A stretch of 64,000 nucleotides of DNA. Source: Oasisia sp. SBJ-2009. Taxonomy: Eukaryota > Annelida > Polychaeta > Sabellida > Siboglinidae. The DNA is taken from positions 981,701 to 1,045,700 of the forward strand of contig OZ024857.1 of NCBI GenBank assembly GCA_964017155.1, read 5' to 3'. Below the pieces are notes generated by a model, which saw only the letters and a list, made by a program, of their open reading frames with translations, was not told the origin of the DNA and ran no database searches. The position numbers and the translations under genes were made by a program. Positions 11,950-24,353 of this stretch are shown here, piece after piece. How positions within the stretch are numbered: position 1 is the stretch's first letter; each line of letters begins with the position of its first letter.

Positions 11950-13728
11950 ATTTATTGGACGCTACAATATTCACCTGGATACACCATCTGCAACAACTAC
12001 CACGTTTAATGATATCCTGGCATCATTTGACACAAAACAAAATGTCAACTTCCCAACACACATACATGGACATTGGATCGACATCTTGATAACTCGTTCC
12101 TCTTGTAAAAACATTCAGGCACCCACAGTTGCAGATGGCTTATCAGACCATAACACTGTAATTGCAGATCTTAAAGTTCCTATAACCCCAGCCGTGTCCA
12201 AACACAACGTGTTCTACAGAGCCATTCACAGTATCAACATTGCATCATTTATGGCTGATATAATCACGTTCGACCTTGTCACACATCCTACAGAACATGT
12301 ATCAGACCTATGCAAACAGTACAGTCAAATACTTAAGACATTGCTTGACAAATATGCACCCATTAAATCCAAATCTGTGTCACAAAAGCCGCTAGCTCCT
12401 TGGATGACCCCGGATATAATCCAATCTAAACGGCGACGTCGCTATCTGGAACGTGTTTGGCGTAAATCTCGTTCATTCTTAGACAGGTCACGTTACATAC
12501 GGCAATGTCATCTATGTAACCGTCAAATGTCAAAAGCAAAGTCTTATTATTACGAAAATATGGTCTCAAATAACTCTGCCACACCAAAACAGCTATGGAA
12601 ATGCATAAATCAGATCTTACACAGGCGGCCTGCTCCTTCTCTACCAACCCATGCATCAATCGAGTCACTGTATAACTCCTTTTCAAGTCATTTTAAAGAC
12701 AAAATCAACCTCATACATTCAGCCTTCACAGATCACACCTCAGACATTGTAAATGCTGACTCTCCACAACTAAATTCTCAACTCGCATCGTTTGAACCAG
12801 CCACAACTGCTGAAGTGAGAAAAATAATCATATTGTCCCCAAGTAAATGCTGTGATCTAGACCCACTTCCGACCGTACTACTGAAAGCATGCCTTGACGT
12901 CTTAATCAAACCAATAACAGACATAATAAATGCATCACTCTGCTCCGGCTTATTTCCTGAAGATTTTAAATGTGCACATGTAAACCCAGTTCTTAAGAAG
13001 ACAACTCTGACAAACCTTAGCTTCATTTCAAAATTACTTGAAAAGGTTGTAGCAAATCGTATTAGTTCTCACATCTACATAAATGGTCTAACCAATGCGT
13101 CACAGTCTGCGTACAAACAATTTCACTCTACGGAAACTGCCCTTCTAAAAGTACACAATGACATAAACCTTAACATTGATAATGGCAAAGTTACTGCACT
13201 GACCCTGCTTGACCTATCCGCCGCTTTCGACACCATTGACCACAACATTTGCATTACACGCTTATCAACGTGGTACGGGATATCTGGCACAGCCCTGAGC
13301 TGGTTTACTTCATACCTCACTGATAGACAGCAAGACGTTAAAATAGGTAACTGCTTCTCAGACATGCTGCCCACCTCTTGTGGTGTCCCCCAGGGTTCTG
13401 TTTTGGGTCCGTTGCTTTTCACTCTGTATACAACACCACTAAGCTCTGTTATCCAGAGACACAACCTGGATCATCACCATTATGCAGATGACACACAAAT
13501 CTATGTTTCTTTGACTACACCAGATACTTGTCGCTCCCTAAACCAGCTCAGGGATTGTCTCCAAGATGTCTCTCGTTGGATGAAAAACAGTAAATTAAAA
13601 CTAAATGCAGATAAGACAGAATTTCTCATCATTGGTACCTCAACTCAGCGTACACAACTCGATGGCTTTTTCCCGACACATATTCTGAGTCAAAGTATCA
13701 CATCAGCCGCCTCAGTTTTAAATCTCGG
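11950..13728 (+). pseudogene. L2-type LINE copy B, 5'- and 3'-truncated ORF2
   Basis: A single open frame runs from upstream of this point to 13798. The LINE part encodes the end of the endonuclease (WIDILITR, GLSDHNTV) and most of the RT (LLDLSAAFDTIDHN, CGVPQGSVLGPL, YADD at 13481-13492, LKLNADKTEFLIIG). It stops abruptly after LNLG at 13728, where the sequence flips into an inverted copy of the same element's 3' end. The C-terminal domain is therefore missing in this orientation. From about 12806 it is nearly identical to copy C at 18777. Confidence 0.85.
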
Positions 13729-14467
13729 CCTGTTCTGTAGCACGCTGACAGCTAACCCCGGCCCACAGTGTCGTCGTCGGCGTCAGTTCTTTCGCTGAGG
13801 GGACGATTTTTATGCAAAGGTGCAGGCCGTGTACATACTATTGATATTTAATTAACGAGCAATTTTTGTTTGTTTTATAACGCTTCCTTTCTATCTAGCT
13901 ACTGCTATTTTGGGTACGACTGTTCATAGGTATGTCATTTGTGGAGGAATAAAACATGATAGGTTGTTTTACACAGTACATGGGAAATGTTAAATAAATT
14001 TAGAAAAACAGATCATGTTGCGTTGTTCGTTTTCTGCTTGACGTCTTGTTCCGTGCCTTGGGCGGTAGTGTCGGGTTAAAGTAAAAATTATAACTAGTGT
14101 AATAATAATAATAACTTCTTTTGCGCCAATATCCTCTAAAATCAAGCTCAGTGGCGCGACAAAACCCAGGGATTAATCAATCTCATAATCGAAAGCAATG
14201 CGTGAGTCGTCAACGGATGGATGAAGAGGCAAGGAGGATAGGCAGCATTAACGAGATAGGTTTTTAGACGTCGGCGGAATGAAACTATATTACCTTCTGA
14301 TTTAACACTGGCAGGAAGCGAATTCCACACCGTTGGTGCGGCAACCGAGAAAGCTCGGGTACCAGCTTTCGTTTTCACCCGAGGGATATTAAGTGGGTTA
14401 CTACTGGTTGAGCGTAGCTGTCGGGAATTTCTTACTGGAGTTAATATTGAATTTATATATGCTGGTT
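13729..14467 (-). repeat. Inverted copy of an L2 3' end plus its 3' flank
   Basis: Reverse complement of about 19955-20697, nearly base for base. It contains on the minus strand the last ~100 codons of the L2 ORF (AGTRAFSVAAPTVWNSLPAS), the 3' UTR, the (TTA)n tail at 14100-14113 and about 370 bp of non-LINE flank. It abuts L2 copy B head-on at 13728 and LTR sequence at about 14468, with a few bases of microhomology. Confidence 0.88.
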
Positions 14468-14860
14468 GTGTGTGCATGTATTTGTCTTGGTTTATGAATA
14501 TTATCATAGACATGTCACGACATTACCACATCGGATGGGTTCAGTTGTTATAATATAATTTTAGTTACCTATAATAGTTGCCAGTACTAACTGGGTACAT
14601 TGTACATGTCTTGGATTCTGTTGGTTGTGTTGCGCTGTTGGACAGTGTTTTAACTTACGGTTCATGTACTTAATTTTAATGTATATTGACATCAGTTTTG
14701 AGATGTTTACTTTGATTGATGGTAAAGGTGTAGTATTGTGTATGTGTGTATATTTATATATGTGGTAACACCTGTGTTATTGTTACAGGGTCTTGTCTTG
14801 TTCTTCATGTACAATAAAGATTGTTGACGGTTACCGCCCGCTCCGCGTCCATCCTTGACA
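14468..14860 (+). repeat. 3' part of the LTR
   Basis: Matches 22021-22420 of the solo LTR and ends with ...CCATCCTTGACA at 14860. It carries an AATAAA polyadenylation signal at 14813-14818, about 40 bp before the LTR end. Confidence 0.9.
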
Positions 14861-14862
14861 AC

Positions 14863-14881
14863 TGGTGTCGGAAGTGGGGAT
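14863..14881 (+). promoter_or_regulatory. Probable primer-binding site (tRNA-Leu-like)
   Basis: Two bases after the LTR end lies TGGTGTCGGAAGTGGGGAT. This is close to the reverse complement of the 3' end of animal tRNA-Leu (ending ..CCCACTTCTGACACCA), with one substitution and one extra G against the form I remember. The position fits minus-strand priming. The tRNA identity is inference. Confidence 0.65.
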
Positions 14882-15301
14882 CGCCCAGCAACAACTTTGA
14901 AAGAAAAAGACCCTGCCGCACAGTCGCGGATAGTTCATGGTGAGCTATGTCGTAATCAGTTGGATATGTTTAATGTGTAGTGGTACAGGTGCTGCAGTTA
15001 TACAGTACAGGTTGTATATCATATAGTGTTATCATCCGCACTAATCAAAGTTGCAGCTGTATACAGTAGACGTATGTCAGTAAGTGAATATTATCAGTTA
15101 GATGTGTGTCATCTAAGAGATGTTGTTATTGTAACCACATTTGGTTAGAGGGTTTATTTTGTAATGGTTTACATTGTAAGTTAGTCTGATTTTATATTCT
15201 GATGTTTGTTGTGCCTGTTCAGTCACACCTCTCAGGGAGTTGACACCAATCTTCGAAATTTGTTTCATCTTTTAATTAACTTGTCACTTCTTTCCATCAA
15301 C

Positions 15302-17065
15302 ATGACTGATGAACAAATTGCCGCTTTAATTGCACAGTCAAATGCAGCTTTAGCAGCGACATTGGCTGGTGTCCTTCACCAGTTCAGGGCCCCGCTTGCA
15401 CCAACAATTAAGCTGGCCAAATTTATGGGCCACCCTGTGACTGCTGGTGATCCAACTCTGGTTGAATGGTTAGACCAGTTTGATGTATATGCACGTCAGG
15501 CAGAGGTCAGTGATGTTAATAAGGCAGTGGTGCTTCTAGACCATTTAGGAGGGTGTGCGAGAGAGGAAGTGTTGTGCCACCCTGACGCTGTGCGAAATGA
15601 TTATGGTGCTTTGGTTGCACTGCTGAAATTGCATTTCGCACCACACGAAACAGTGCATTCGTTGAGTGCAGAATTCTATGCTCGTGTGCAGCTAGGAGAG
15701 GAGACTCTGGCTGAATACAGCAGAGTGCTCATGGGACTGCATAACCGTATAGAGAAGGCAGCGGCCACTGAGGCAGAGGGTCAGGCACTGGCCGTACTGC
15801 GAGACACTGCTCTGAAGGGGCAGTTTATCAAGGGTGTTCAGAAGCAGTCCGTTCGCCAAGAGCTGAGGCGGATTGCTCTACACTCTGCAGGCAAGCCCTT
15901 TCACCACATGCGGAATGAGGCCCTCTATCCGCTGGATGAGGAACGGCATTGTGCCAAGCAAGGGGGAGATTTGTCTCCAGTTAATTCTAGACTTTTAGAG
16001 ATAGCACAGGTGCAGCAAGAGTTGCAAAAGCAAGTGATGGAGCTGGCATCACAGCAGTGCCAGGCAGCTGGGCAAATGCAGGTAGTGATAGACCAGTTGC
16101 CCAGTCTGGCTGGCCAACCTCAGTTAGCAGCGCCGGCTAGGCCAGCAAGCTCGACCAGGCCCAACCCCCGAGACGGCTCATGTTTCTATTGTAGGAAACA
16201 TGGTCATTTCGTCAGAGAATGTCCCAAGAAGAGGACTTCATCCGTGCCACTTAGTCGCAGGGGTAGCTCCTGTTTCCATGGTAAGCAGGAGGGCCACTTT
16301 GTCCACGATTGCCCGCAGAAGAAGTGTGTAAGTGTGAGGAGCAGAGGGCCTGAGCAGAGCAGTGCTCAAGTGACATGTCTGGCTAGTGATCAGATAGATG
16401 GAGCTTTATCTAAGGGAGTGACAGAGAGGTTGGGTATAGCAGAAGGGAGGATTGTAGAGTTGGAAGGGAGGTTGTTGGAGGCAGAGACCTTGGAGGTACA
16501 GCTCCGCCAGCAGGTAGTGACCCTACAGGCTGGCCAGGAGCAGATGAGGAGGCAGGGGGAGGAACTGCACAGGGAAGCAAGGGAGAAAAGGGGTTTTGCA
16601 GAGAGGCTGGAGAAAGCCAATGGTGAAATCTCAGCATTGAGAGGCAATGTAGAATCGGCCCGGGCTGATGTGATGGTGGCCAGCAGTAAGAATTCTCAAC
16701 TGCTTAGCCAGTTGAAAGGCAATCAGGTTGCGTATGGAGCCCTGGTGGAGCAGCTCAAAGAAATGCGTGAGGAGCTTGGTGAGCTGAAAAGCCAGTTCTG
16801 CAAACAGGTGGCAGAGCTGCAGAGCAATCTGTCCGCCGTCTGCAGCAAGAGGGATGCCACAGTTTGTCTCTGTGAGACCACTCAAGTGGATGCGGAGCTC
16901 TTCCAAAGCCAGGTGGAGAGGCTGGAATGTGAGAGGGGCGAGGCAGAGGTGAGCAGAAAACATCGGAATTGGCTGGCTGCATGGAGACAACCATATAATT
17001 TGTTTGGAAGAAAGGCCAACGTTTATCGTTGGTGCAGGAAGTGGCACACCTCTGCATGTCTGTAG
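15302..17065 (+). CDS. gag: Gag-like protein with zinc knuckle and long coiled coil
   Basis: 587 residues from the ATG at 15302, chosen because the Gag-like start MTDEQIAALIAQ begins there; an upstream in-frame ATG at 15206 gives an unlikely leader. Residues ~40-240 look like a Ty3/Gypsy-type capsid region (LVEWLDQFDVYARQAEV, YSRVLMGLHNRIE). A CCHC zinc knuckle follows (C294, C297, H302, C307). A second knuckle at 324-337 has lost its second Cys (Gly at 327), so it probably cannot bind zinc. Residues ~370-560 are a long heptad-rich, charged coiled coil (RIVELEGRLLEAETLEVQL). The last ~30 residues look unrelated and may come from a deletion junction. No pol frame follows. The role expected of the family is to coat and package element RNA in the cytoplasm. 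Confidence 0.85.
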   Translation: MTDEQIAALIAQSNAALAATLAGVLHQFRAPLAPTIKLAKFMGHPVTAGDPTLVEWLDQFDVYARQAEVSDVNKAVVLLDHLGGCAREEVLCHPDAVRNDYGALVALLKLHFAPHETVHSLSAEFYARVQLGEETLAEYSRVLMGLHNRIEKAAATEAEGQALAVLRDTALKGQFIKGVQKQSVRQELRRIALHSAGKPFHHMRNEALYPLDEERHCAKQGGDLSPVNSRLLEIAQVQQELQKQVMELASQQCQAAGQMQVVIDQLPSLAGQPQLAAPARPASSTRPNPRDGSCFYCRKHGHFVRECPKKRTSSVPLSRRGSSCFHGKQEGHFVHDCPQKKCVSVRSRGPEQSSAQVTCLASDQIDGALSKGVTERLGIAEGRIVELEGRLLEAETLEVQLRQQVVTLQAGQEQMRRQGEELHREAREKRGFAERLEKANGEISALRGNVESARADVMVASSKNSQLLSQLKGNQVAYGALVEQLKEMREELGELKSQFCKQVAELQSNLSAVCSKRDATVCLCETTQVDAELFQSQVERLECERGEAEVSRKHRNWLAAWRQPYNLFGRKANVYRWCRKWHTSACL

Positions 17066-17108
17066 AACTTGCCAGGTCTGTAATCTGTATATATCTCCTA
17101 AACACAGT

Positions 17109-17612
17109 GTTAGAAGATAGTTGCCTGCATGAGCAGGGCATGGCGTTCGCCACTATCTTATCGTTTGTCATTTTGAGGTATCTTGTTAGAAGATAGTTGC
17201 CTGCATGAGCGGGACATGGCATTCGCCACTATCTTATCGTTTGTCATTTTGAGGTCTCTTGTTAGAAGATAGTTGCCTGCATGAGCGGGACATGGCGTTC
17301 GCCACTATCTTATCGTTTGTCATTTTTGGGTCTCTTGTTAGAAGATAGTTGCCTGCATGAGCAGGACATGGCGTTCGCCACTATCTTATCGTTTGTCATT
17401 TTGGGGTGTCTTGTTAGAAGATAGTTGCCTGCATGAGCAGGACATGGCGTTCGCCACTATCTTATCGTTTGTCATTTTGAGGTCTCTTGTTAGAAGATAG
17501 TTGCCTGCATGAGCAGGACATGGCGTTTGCCACTATCTTATCGTTTGTCATTTTGAGGTCTCTTGTTAGAAGATAGTTGCCTGCATGAGCAGGACATGGC
17601 GTTTGCCACTAT
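17109..17612 (+). repeat. 76-bp tandem repeat, 6.6 copies, each foldable into a three-way junction
   Basis: Copies start at 17109, 17185, 17261, 17337, 17413, 17489 and 17565 (the last is partial), exactly 76 bp apart. Each holds an 8-bp outer stem (AAGATAGT / ACTATCTT in full copies) enclosing two hairpins: CCTGC-ATGA-GCAGG and GGCG-TT-CGCC. Substitutions between copies keep pairing: GCAGG to GCGGG leaves a U.G pair, and GGCGTTCGCC to GGCGTTTGCC still pairs as GGC/GCC. The array fills the place between gag and the LTR where pol would be expected. Confidence 0.93.
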
Positions 17613-17632
17613 CATGTTATGTAACAATTCAC

Positions 17633-17934
17633 TGGTAGTTCCCTGCACTAGCGGGACCTGGGTTTCCTCTACCATCAACTGCAATGTGTTGCTTGTAAGG
17701 CATAGGTGCCAGGCTAAGGTAAATTGACACAATAATAGTTGTTGCAATGGGTGTCACAGGTAGTGTGAAATGTTTATGATGTTTGCTCCATGTGGAGACT
17801 GGGTCGCCCACGTCATTTAGCATGTTTAATTTTGTTATGTTGTTAATTTTGGTTTAGACCTTATGTTCTTTATATTTATGCTATGAAAGTATAATGGTGT
17901 TTGCTCCAGGTGGAGACGGGGGTTGCCCGCACCA
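17633..17934 (+). other. Three diverged units with the same three-way-junction layout
   Basis: Unit 1 (17633-17674): outer TGGTAG/CTACCA, inner CCTGC-ACTA-GCGGG, and a weak GG-TTT-CC. Unit 2 (17776-17816): outer ATGATGT/ACGTCAT, inner CTCC-ATGT-GGAG and GGG-TCG-CCC. Unit 3 (17895-17934): outer TGGTG/CACCA, inner CTCC-AGGT-GGAG and CGGG-GGTTG-CCCG. The bases differ from the 76-bp array but both sides of each stem have changed together. Read by eye; no folding program was run. Confidence 0.65.
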
Positions 17935-18059
17935 ACCAGTGAGTGTAGTCGTGGGTACTACTGTTTTTTATTCTGACTGTGTCTATTGTGAGGCCTTTGG
18001 GTCACAAGTGTTTGGTATTGGTGTAATCCATGGACGGATTCAGACAAAACTGGGGCAGA

Positions 18060-18776
18060 TGTCATGGACCGTAATCAGTGTCTCCACCAGGCGATTAATG
18101 GTTATGCCGGTAGTGTTAATTAGCAGTCACAATAGGTGGCACTGCAGTTGGTTGAGTGGGATTTGGGAGTTGCGTGGGAGGAAGGCGCGGGACTCGAGAC
18201 TTGCGACCAACGATCGAAGTAGAGATGTAATGAATTATCTTGAAAGATTGTGAGTAACTGTTTTATTGTCACGTGTTGACACTCGCTTAGTCAGGATGAT
18301 GTTGTGGAGCTAGCGATCAGGGACAATTTATAATAGGAACTTGCCAATAATTATAAACTTGTATCAGTTGCAAATTGGTTTTCCCTCGTGGTGGTGAAAT
18401 TTAATGGTTTAATTATCCTGTATTCTCGGTTATTCATAGGAATAATATGTCGTCGTTTGTATGTATCCTATGGTATAAGCTAATAGCGTCACAGTAGCAC
18501 TGTTGTGGTGTCGATTATTGAAGATATTTCAGAAAGTAAGAAGTTGAATATTGTCCTTTGCGTAATAACCCTAATTCTCGTACCAGGATACTCGCTAGAG
18601 GGCGGCATTGAGCCAACGAGTGAGAGCAGAAGTAGTCACCCAGATGGTCGCTGGAGGTTAGCACTGACGTCAGGCTGTGGACAGGTACAACATAAGTGAT
18701 GGAGTTTGGTATTTCTGTACAGCTCACTGTATTATAGTTGCCAAATGTGTGTGCATGTATTTGTCTTGGTTTATGA
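18060..18776 (+). repeat. 5' part of the LTR
   Basis: Begins TGTCATGGACCG, as does the solo LTR at 21342, preceded by a modest purine-rich stretch (GGGGCAGA). It follows the solo LTR closely with a few substitutions and small indels, then breaks off at 18776, where L2 copy C begins. Confidence 0.9.
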
Positions 18777-20310
18777 CAACTGCTGAAGTGAGAAAAATAA
18801 TCATATTGTCCCCAAGTAAATGCTGTGATCTAGACCCACTTCCGACCGTACTACTGAAAGCATGCCTTGACGTCTTAATCAAACCAATAACAGACATAAT
18901 AAATGCATCACTCTGCTCCGGCTTATTTCCTGAAGATTTTAAATGTGCACATGTAAACCCAGTTCTTAAGAAGACAACTCTGACAAACCTTAGCTTCATT
19001 TCAAAATTACTTGAAAAGGTTGTAGCAAATCGTGTTAGTTCTCACATCTACATAAATGGTCTAACCAATGCGTCACAGTCTGCGTACAAACAATTTCACT
19101 CTACGGAAACTGCCCTTCTAAAAGTACACAATGACATAAACCTTAACATTGATAATGGCAAAGTTACTGCACTGACCCTGCTTGACCTATCCGCCGCTTT
19201 CGACACCATTGACCACAACATTTGCATTACACGCTTATCAACGTGGTACGGGATATCTGGCACAGCCCTGAGCTGGTTTACTTCATACCTCACTGATAGA
19301 CAGCAAGACATTAAAATAGGTAACTGCTTCTCAGACATGCTGCCCACCTCTTGTGGTGTCCCCCAGGGTTCTGTTTTGGGTCCGTTGCTTTTCACTCTGT
19401 ATACAACACCACTAAGCTCTGTTATCCAGAAACACAACCTGGATCATCACCATTATGCAGATGACACACAAATCTATGTTTCTTTGACTACACCAGATAC
19501 TTGTCGCTCCCTAAACCAGCTCAGGGATTGTCTCCAAGATGTCTCTCGTTGGATGAAAAACAGTAAATTAAAACTAAATGCAGATAAGACAGAATTTCTC
19601 ATCATTGGTACCTCAACTCAGCGTACACAACTCGATGGTTTTTTCCCGACACATATTCTGAGTCAAAGTATCACATCAGCCGCCTCAGTTTTAAATCTCG
19701 GCGTAACGTTTGATGACAACTTCAATTTCAAACAACATATATCGAAAACATGCCGTTGCTGTTTTTATCATATCCGTGATCTTCGCCGTATTCGCCGGTT
19801 TATATCACTTTCCGTAGCTAAAACCAATTCCCTCCTTCACAATACCGCAAGCAAGGACATAGCAAAACTTCAACGTGTCCAAAATTGTTTAGCAAGGGTA
19901 GTCATTTTTAAAATTTGTACAATCGCCTATCAAGCACTCTCATCTACACAACCAGCATATATAAATTCAATATTAACTCCAGCAAGAAATTCCCGACAGC
20001 TACGCTCAACCAGTAGTAACCCACTTAATATCCCTCGGGTGAAAACGAAAGCTGGTACCCGAGCTTTCTCGGTTGCCGCACCAACGGTGTGGAATTCGCT
20101 TCCTGCCAGTGTTAAATCAGAAGGTAATATAGTTTCATTCCGCCGACGTCTAAAAACCTATCTCGTTAATGCTGCCTATCCTCCTTGCCTCTTCATCCAT
20201 CCGTTGACGACTCACGCATTGCTTTCGATTATGAGATTGATTCATCCCTGGGTTTTGTCGCGCCACTGAGCTTGATTTTAGAGGATATTGGCGCAAAAGA
20301 AGTTATTATT
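18777..20310 (+). pseudogene. L2-type LINE copy C, RT and C-terminus
   Basis: Open frame to 20269. It encodes RT (LLDLSAAFDTIDHN, CGVPQGSVLGPL, YADD near 19455-19466) and the L2 C-terminal region, but a stretch of the C-terminal region looks deleted near 19840 (SLLHNTASKDIAKLQ). The start is at the equivalent of position 12806 of copy B, so the endonuclease is absent. Copies B and C differ at only a handful of sites over ~920 bp, so they are duplicates of one insertion rather than independent ones. The 3' UTR ends in (ATT)n at 20300-20314. Confidence 0.85.
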
Positions 20311-20697
20311 ATTATTACACTAGTTATAATTTTTACTTTAACCCGACACTACCGCCCAAGGCACGGAACAAGACGTCAAGCAGAAAACGAACAACGCAAC
20401 ATGATCTGTTTTTCTAAATTTATTTAACATTTCCCATGTACTGTGTAAAACAACCTATCATGTTTTATTCCTCCACAAATGACATACCTATGAAAAGTCG
20501 TACCCAAAATAGCAGTAGCTAGATAGAAAGGAAGCGTTATAAAACAAACAAAAATTGCTCGTTAATTAAATATCAATAGTATGTACACGGCCTGCACCGT
20601 TGCATAAAAATCGTTCCCTCAGCGAAAGAACCGACGCCGACGACGACACTGTGGGCCGGGGTTAGCTGTCAGCGTGCTACAGAACAACACCATCGTA
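19955..20697 (+). repeat. Direct-orientation arm of the 740-bp inverted duplication
   Basis: Its reverse complement is 13729-14467. The duplicated piece includes the L2 3' end and about 370 bp beyond it (20324-20697), so the event copied flanking DNA as well as the LINE. Confidence 0.88.
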
Positions 20698-22420
<1,723 letters not shown>

Positions 22421-22489
22421 TATATATATATATATAAGCCTAAAGGCAGCCTATGTCGACCAGTGCCTAGAGGACCGGCTTATGTAGAC

Positions 22490-22658
<169 letters not shown>

Positions 22659-22779
22659 TATAAGTGTCTAACCGTCTGTGAATGTGTTTGTGCCTAAGTT
22701 TGTGTTTGAGTTTGAATTTGTGTATGAGTTTATTTACGTGTACGTGTACGCGTACGCGTGAGTGTGAGTTTCTCTGTCT

Positions 22780-22905
22780 CTCTCTCTGCCCGCCCGCCCG
22801 CCCGCCCACCCTCTCGCCCTCACGTCCGCCCGCCACCCGATTGTCCGCCTGTCCGCCTGTCCACCTATCCGTCTGCCTGTTTGTCTGCCTGTCTGTATGT
22901 GTGTT
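22780..22905. repeat. Pyrimidine-rich CCCG / CTGT degenerate repeat
   Basis: TC run followed by four CCCG units and then CTGTCCGC-type degenerate repeats. Simple-sequence DNA in what is probably an intron. Confidence 0.8.
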
Positions 22906-23034
22906 GTATGCGTACATGTAATCTGACGGAACTCTTGATCAAATATAGTCCATATGAAATTCGTTCTTTATTATGTAATACTATTTTTCTCATTAATTGG
23001 GATATTGTATAATTTATGTTCCACCCTTTTCCAG

Positions 23035-23218
23035 GGTAATCTCTCGCTGCGATGGGCTGGTTGGAACGACTCACTGGCAGGAATTGAACTATACGAATTG
23101 GCTATCTACAAAATGAAGGTGTTTGGATACCAGCCCACACACAACGGGGAAACGGCACTTGTCCGCGAAACGCTGAATGCTACCACTCAAGTGTACAATA
23201 CCACAATATTCGATCCTG
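23035..23218 (+). CDS. Exon A of large extracellular repeat protein
   Basis: Acceptor TTTTCCAG at 23027-23034 and donor G|GTAAAT after 23218. The open frame includes SLRWAGWNDSLAGIELYE. I recognise a motif, WxGxxDxxSGIxxYE, that recurs in large secreted or membrane proteins of amphioxus and molluscs with no named function; the domains look fibronectin/Ig-like. Ends in phase 1, matching exon B. Upstream exons must lie before this point or outside the window; none was identified between 1 and 23034. Function unknown; an extracellular or cell-surface role is inferred from the N-glycosylation-type NxT/S sites and the repeat type. Confidence 0.72.
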
Positions 23219-23658
23219 GTAAATATGTGTTCTATATAGTTAACGTAGGTCGAGGTTTATGTTTCGTTTGTATGGTGAAGTGATGCATAACATACTACAA
23301 TATGTGTTTATTCAAATGTTCAGCATGCCCAAGTATATTACCGAAACGGAAACGACTGTAGAATTCAACAATTCAATCTAGCAACACTAAGTTTGCTGCT
23401 ATAGAAATCCCCAATGGATCCGAGCTCGGCTAACTATGGTTAAAGAGCGTGACCCAGCTGCGAACAAAAGAAACCATGGCGTTGGAAAACAGAAAATGAG
23501 CTAAACAAAAACCTTCTTGCAATCATGTAACCAATATGTTTATATCCGAAACACTTTAATTTCAACACGAAGATATGGTGCAATATTTCCACAGCCAATG
23601 TATATTTTAGGCTTCGTCAAAGTAAACTACGATCTGTTCCCATGAATATACGCCGTAG

Positions 23659-23867
23659 TGCTTACGGCAGAAGACAACGCCGGCAACCATCAGACCGCCA
23701 GACGCTTTCTCATCTTCGACAACGTAAACGTCGTCAGCATCACCACTGCTGAAGACAAAGTTCTCGTTGTTAACTCAGTCGCCGAGAACACGTCATACAC
23801 CTGGCTGACTTCACTGCAGAGCTCAAACAACGCAAGAGACCAGGCCAGCAATCTCGTTTGGCTTAAC
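23659..23867 (+). CDS. Exon B of large extracellular repeat protein
   Basis: Acceptor ..GCCGTAG at 23658. Frame VLTAEDNAGNHQTARRFLIF continues with ENTSYTWLTSLQ; both segments match the way this family follows its WxGxxD motif. The best donor is AAC|GTATCC after 23867, giving phase 0 and fitting exon C. The polypyrimidine tract is poor and the join to exon A reads D-P-V-L-T, so a few residues may be misassigned or a small exon missed. Confidence 0.65.
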
Positions 23868-24345
23868 GTATCCAGCTACAGTTTGTCAAACTCATTAAGT
23901 TTTCGAATGTGTAGTCGTCGTTCCGTGGCTTTTAGGGTTTATTTTTTATCGAGTAGACACGGCTGAATAACTGCTACCTGAAATATGATTTCCCCTGATT
24001 TTCTATCTACACATGAATGACAAACTGTGCCATTTATATGGTGGCTGCCACCATCTGCTCTGCAGATGGTTTGTGGCCGGTGGCATCCATGTTTAGTTGC
24101 TTTTTTATGTTTATACCTAGGTTTAACATGGTTTGGACTTAATCCAACCAGTAGTTCATTGTCTAGTCTTTAAGTTGCAACCGTGGGATAGTCACTAGGT
24201 ATCATTTGTATTTTGTATTGTTAGTAATAAAGCAGTCAAGGCCAGTATTTCCATCATACACTTACTTGCTTCCTTCATGTTCTTAGTAATATAAATCCAA
24301 TGCCATAAATAAAAACACAGCAATTTCAGCAGTTTGAACATCGAA

Positions 24346-24353
24346 TATCGTGC
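24346..24353. repeat. 8-bp target site duplication (left) of hAT element
   Basis: TATCGTGC, identical to 26593-26600 on the other side of the element. Confidence 0.93.

Larger units (their letters stand above)
14468..18776 (+). mobile_element. Gag-only LTR retrotransposon, circularly permuted within its LTR
   Basis: The order is LTR 3' part (14468-14860), primer-binding site, gag ORF, a tandem hairpin array, a short purine-rich stretch, then LTR 5' part (18060-18776). The two parts add up to one LTR of ~1.08 kb, judged by the complete solo copy at 21342-22420. They overlap by about 31 bp around GCATGTATTTGTCTTGG. No protease, RT, RNase H or integrase frame is present, so the element would depend on proteins made elsewhere. 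Confidence 0.82.

Noticed and set aside
17109..17612. tRNA-like genes in the three-way-junction array
   Set aside because: No anticodon arm, T-loop or A/B box sequence; the units have two inner hairpins and not three.
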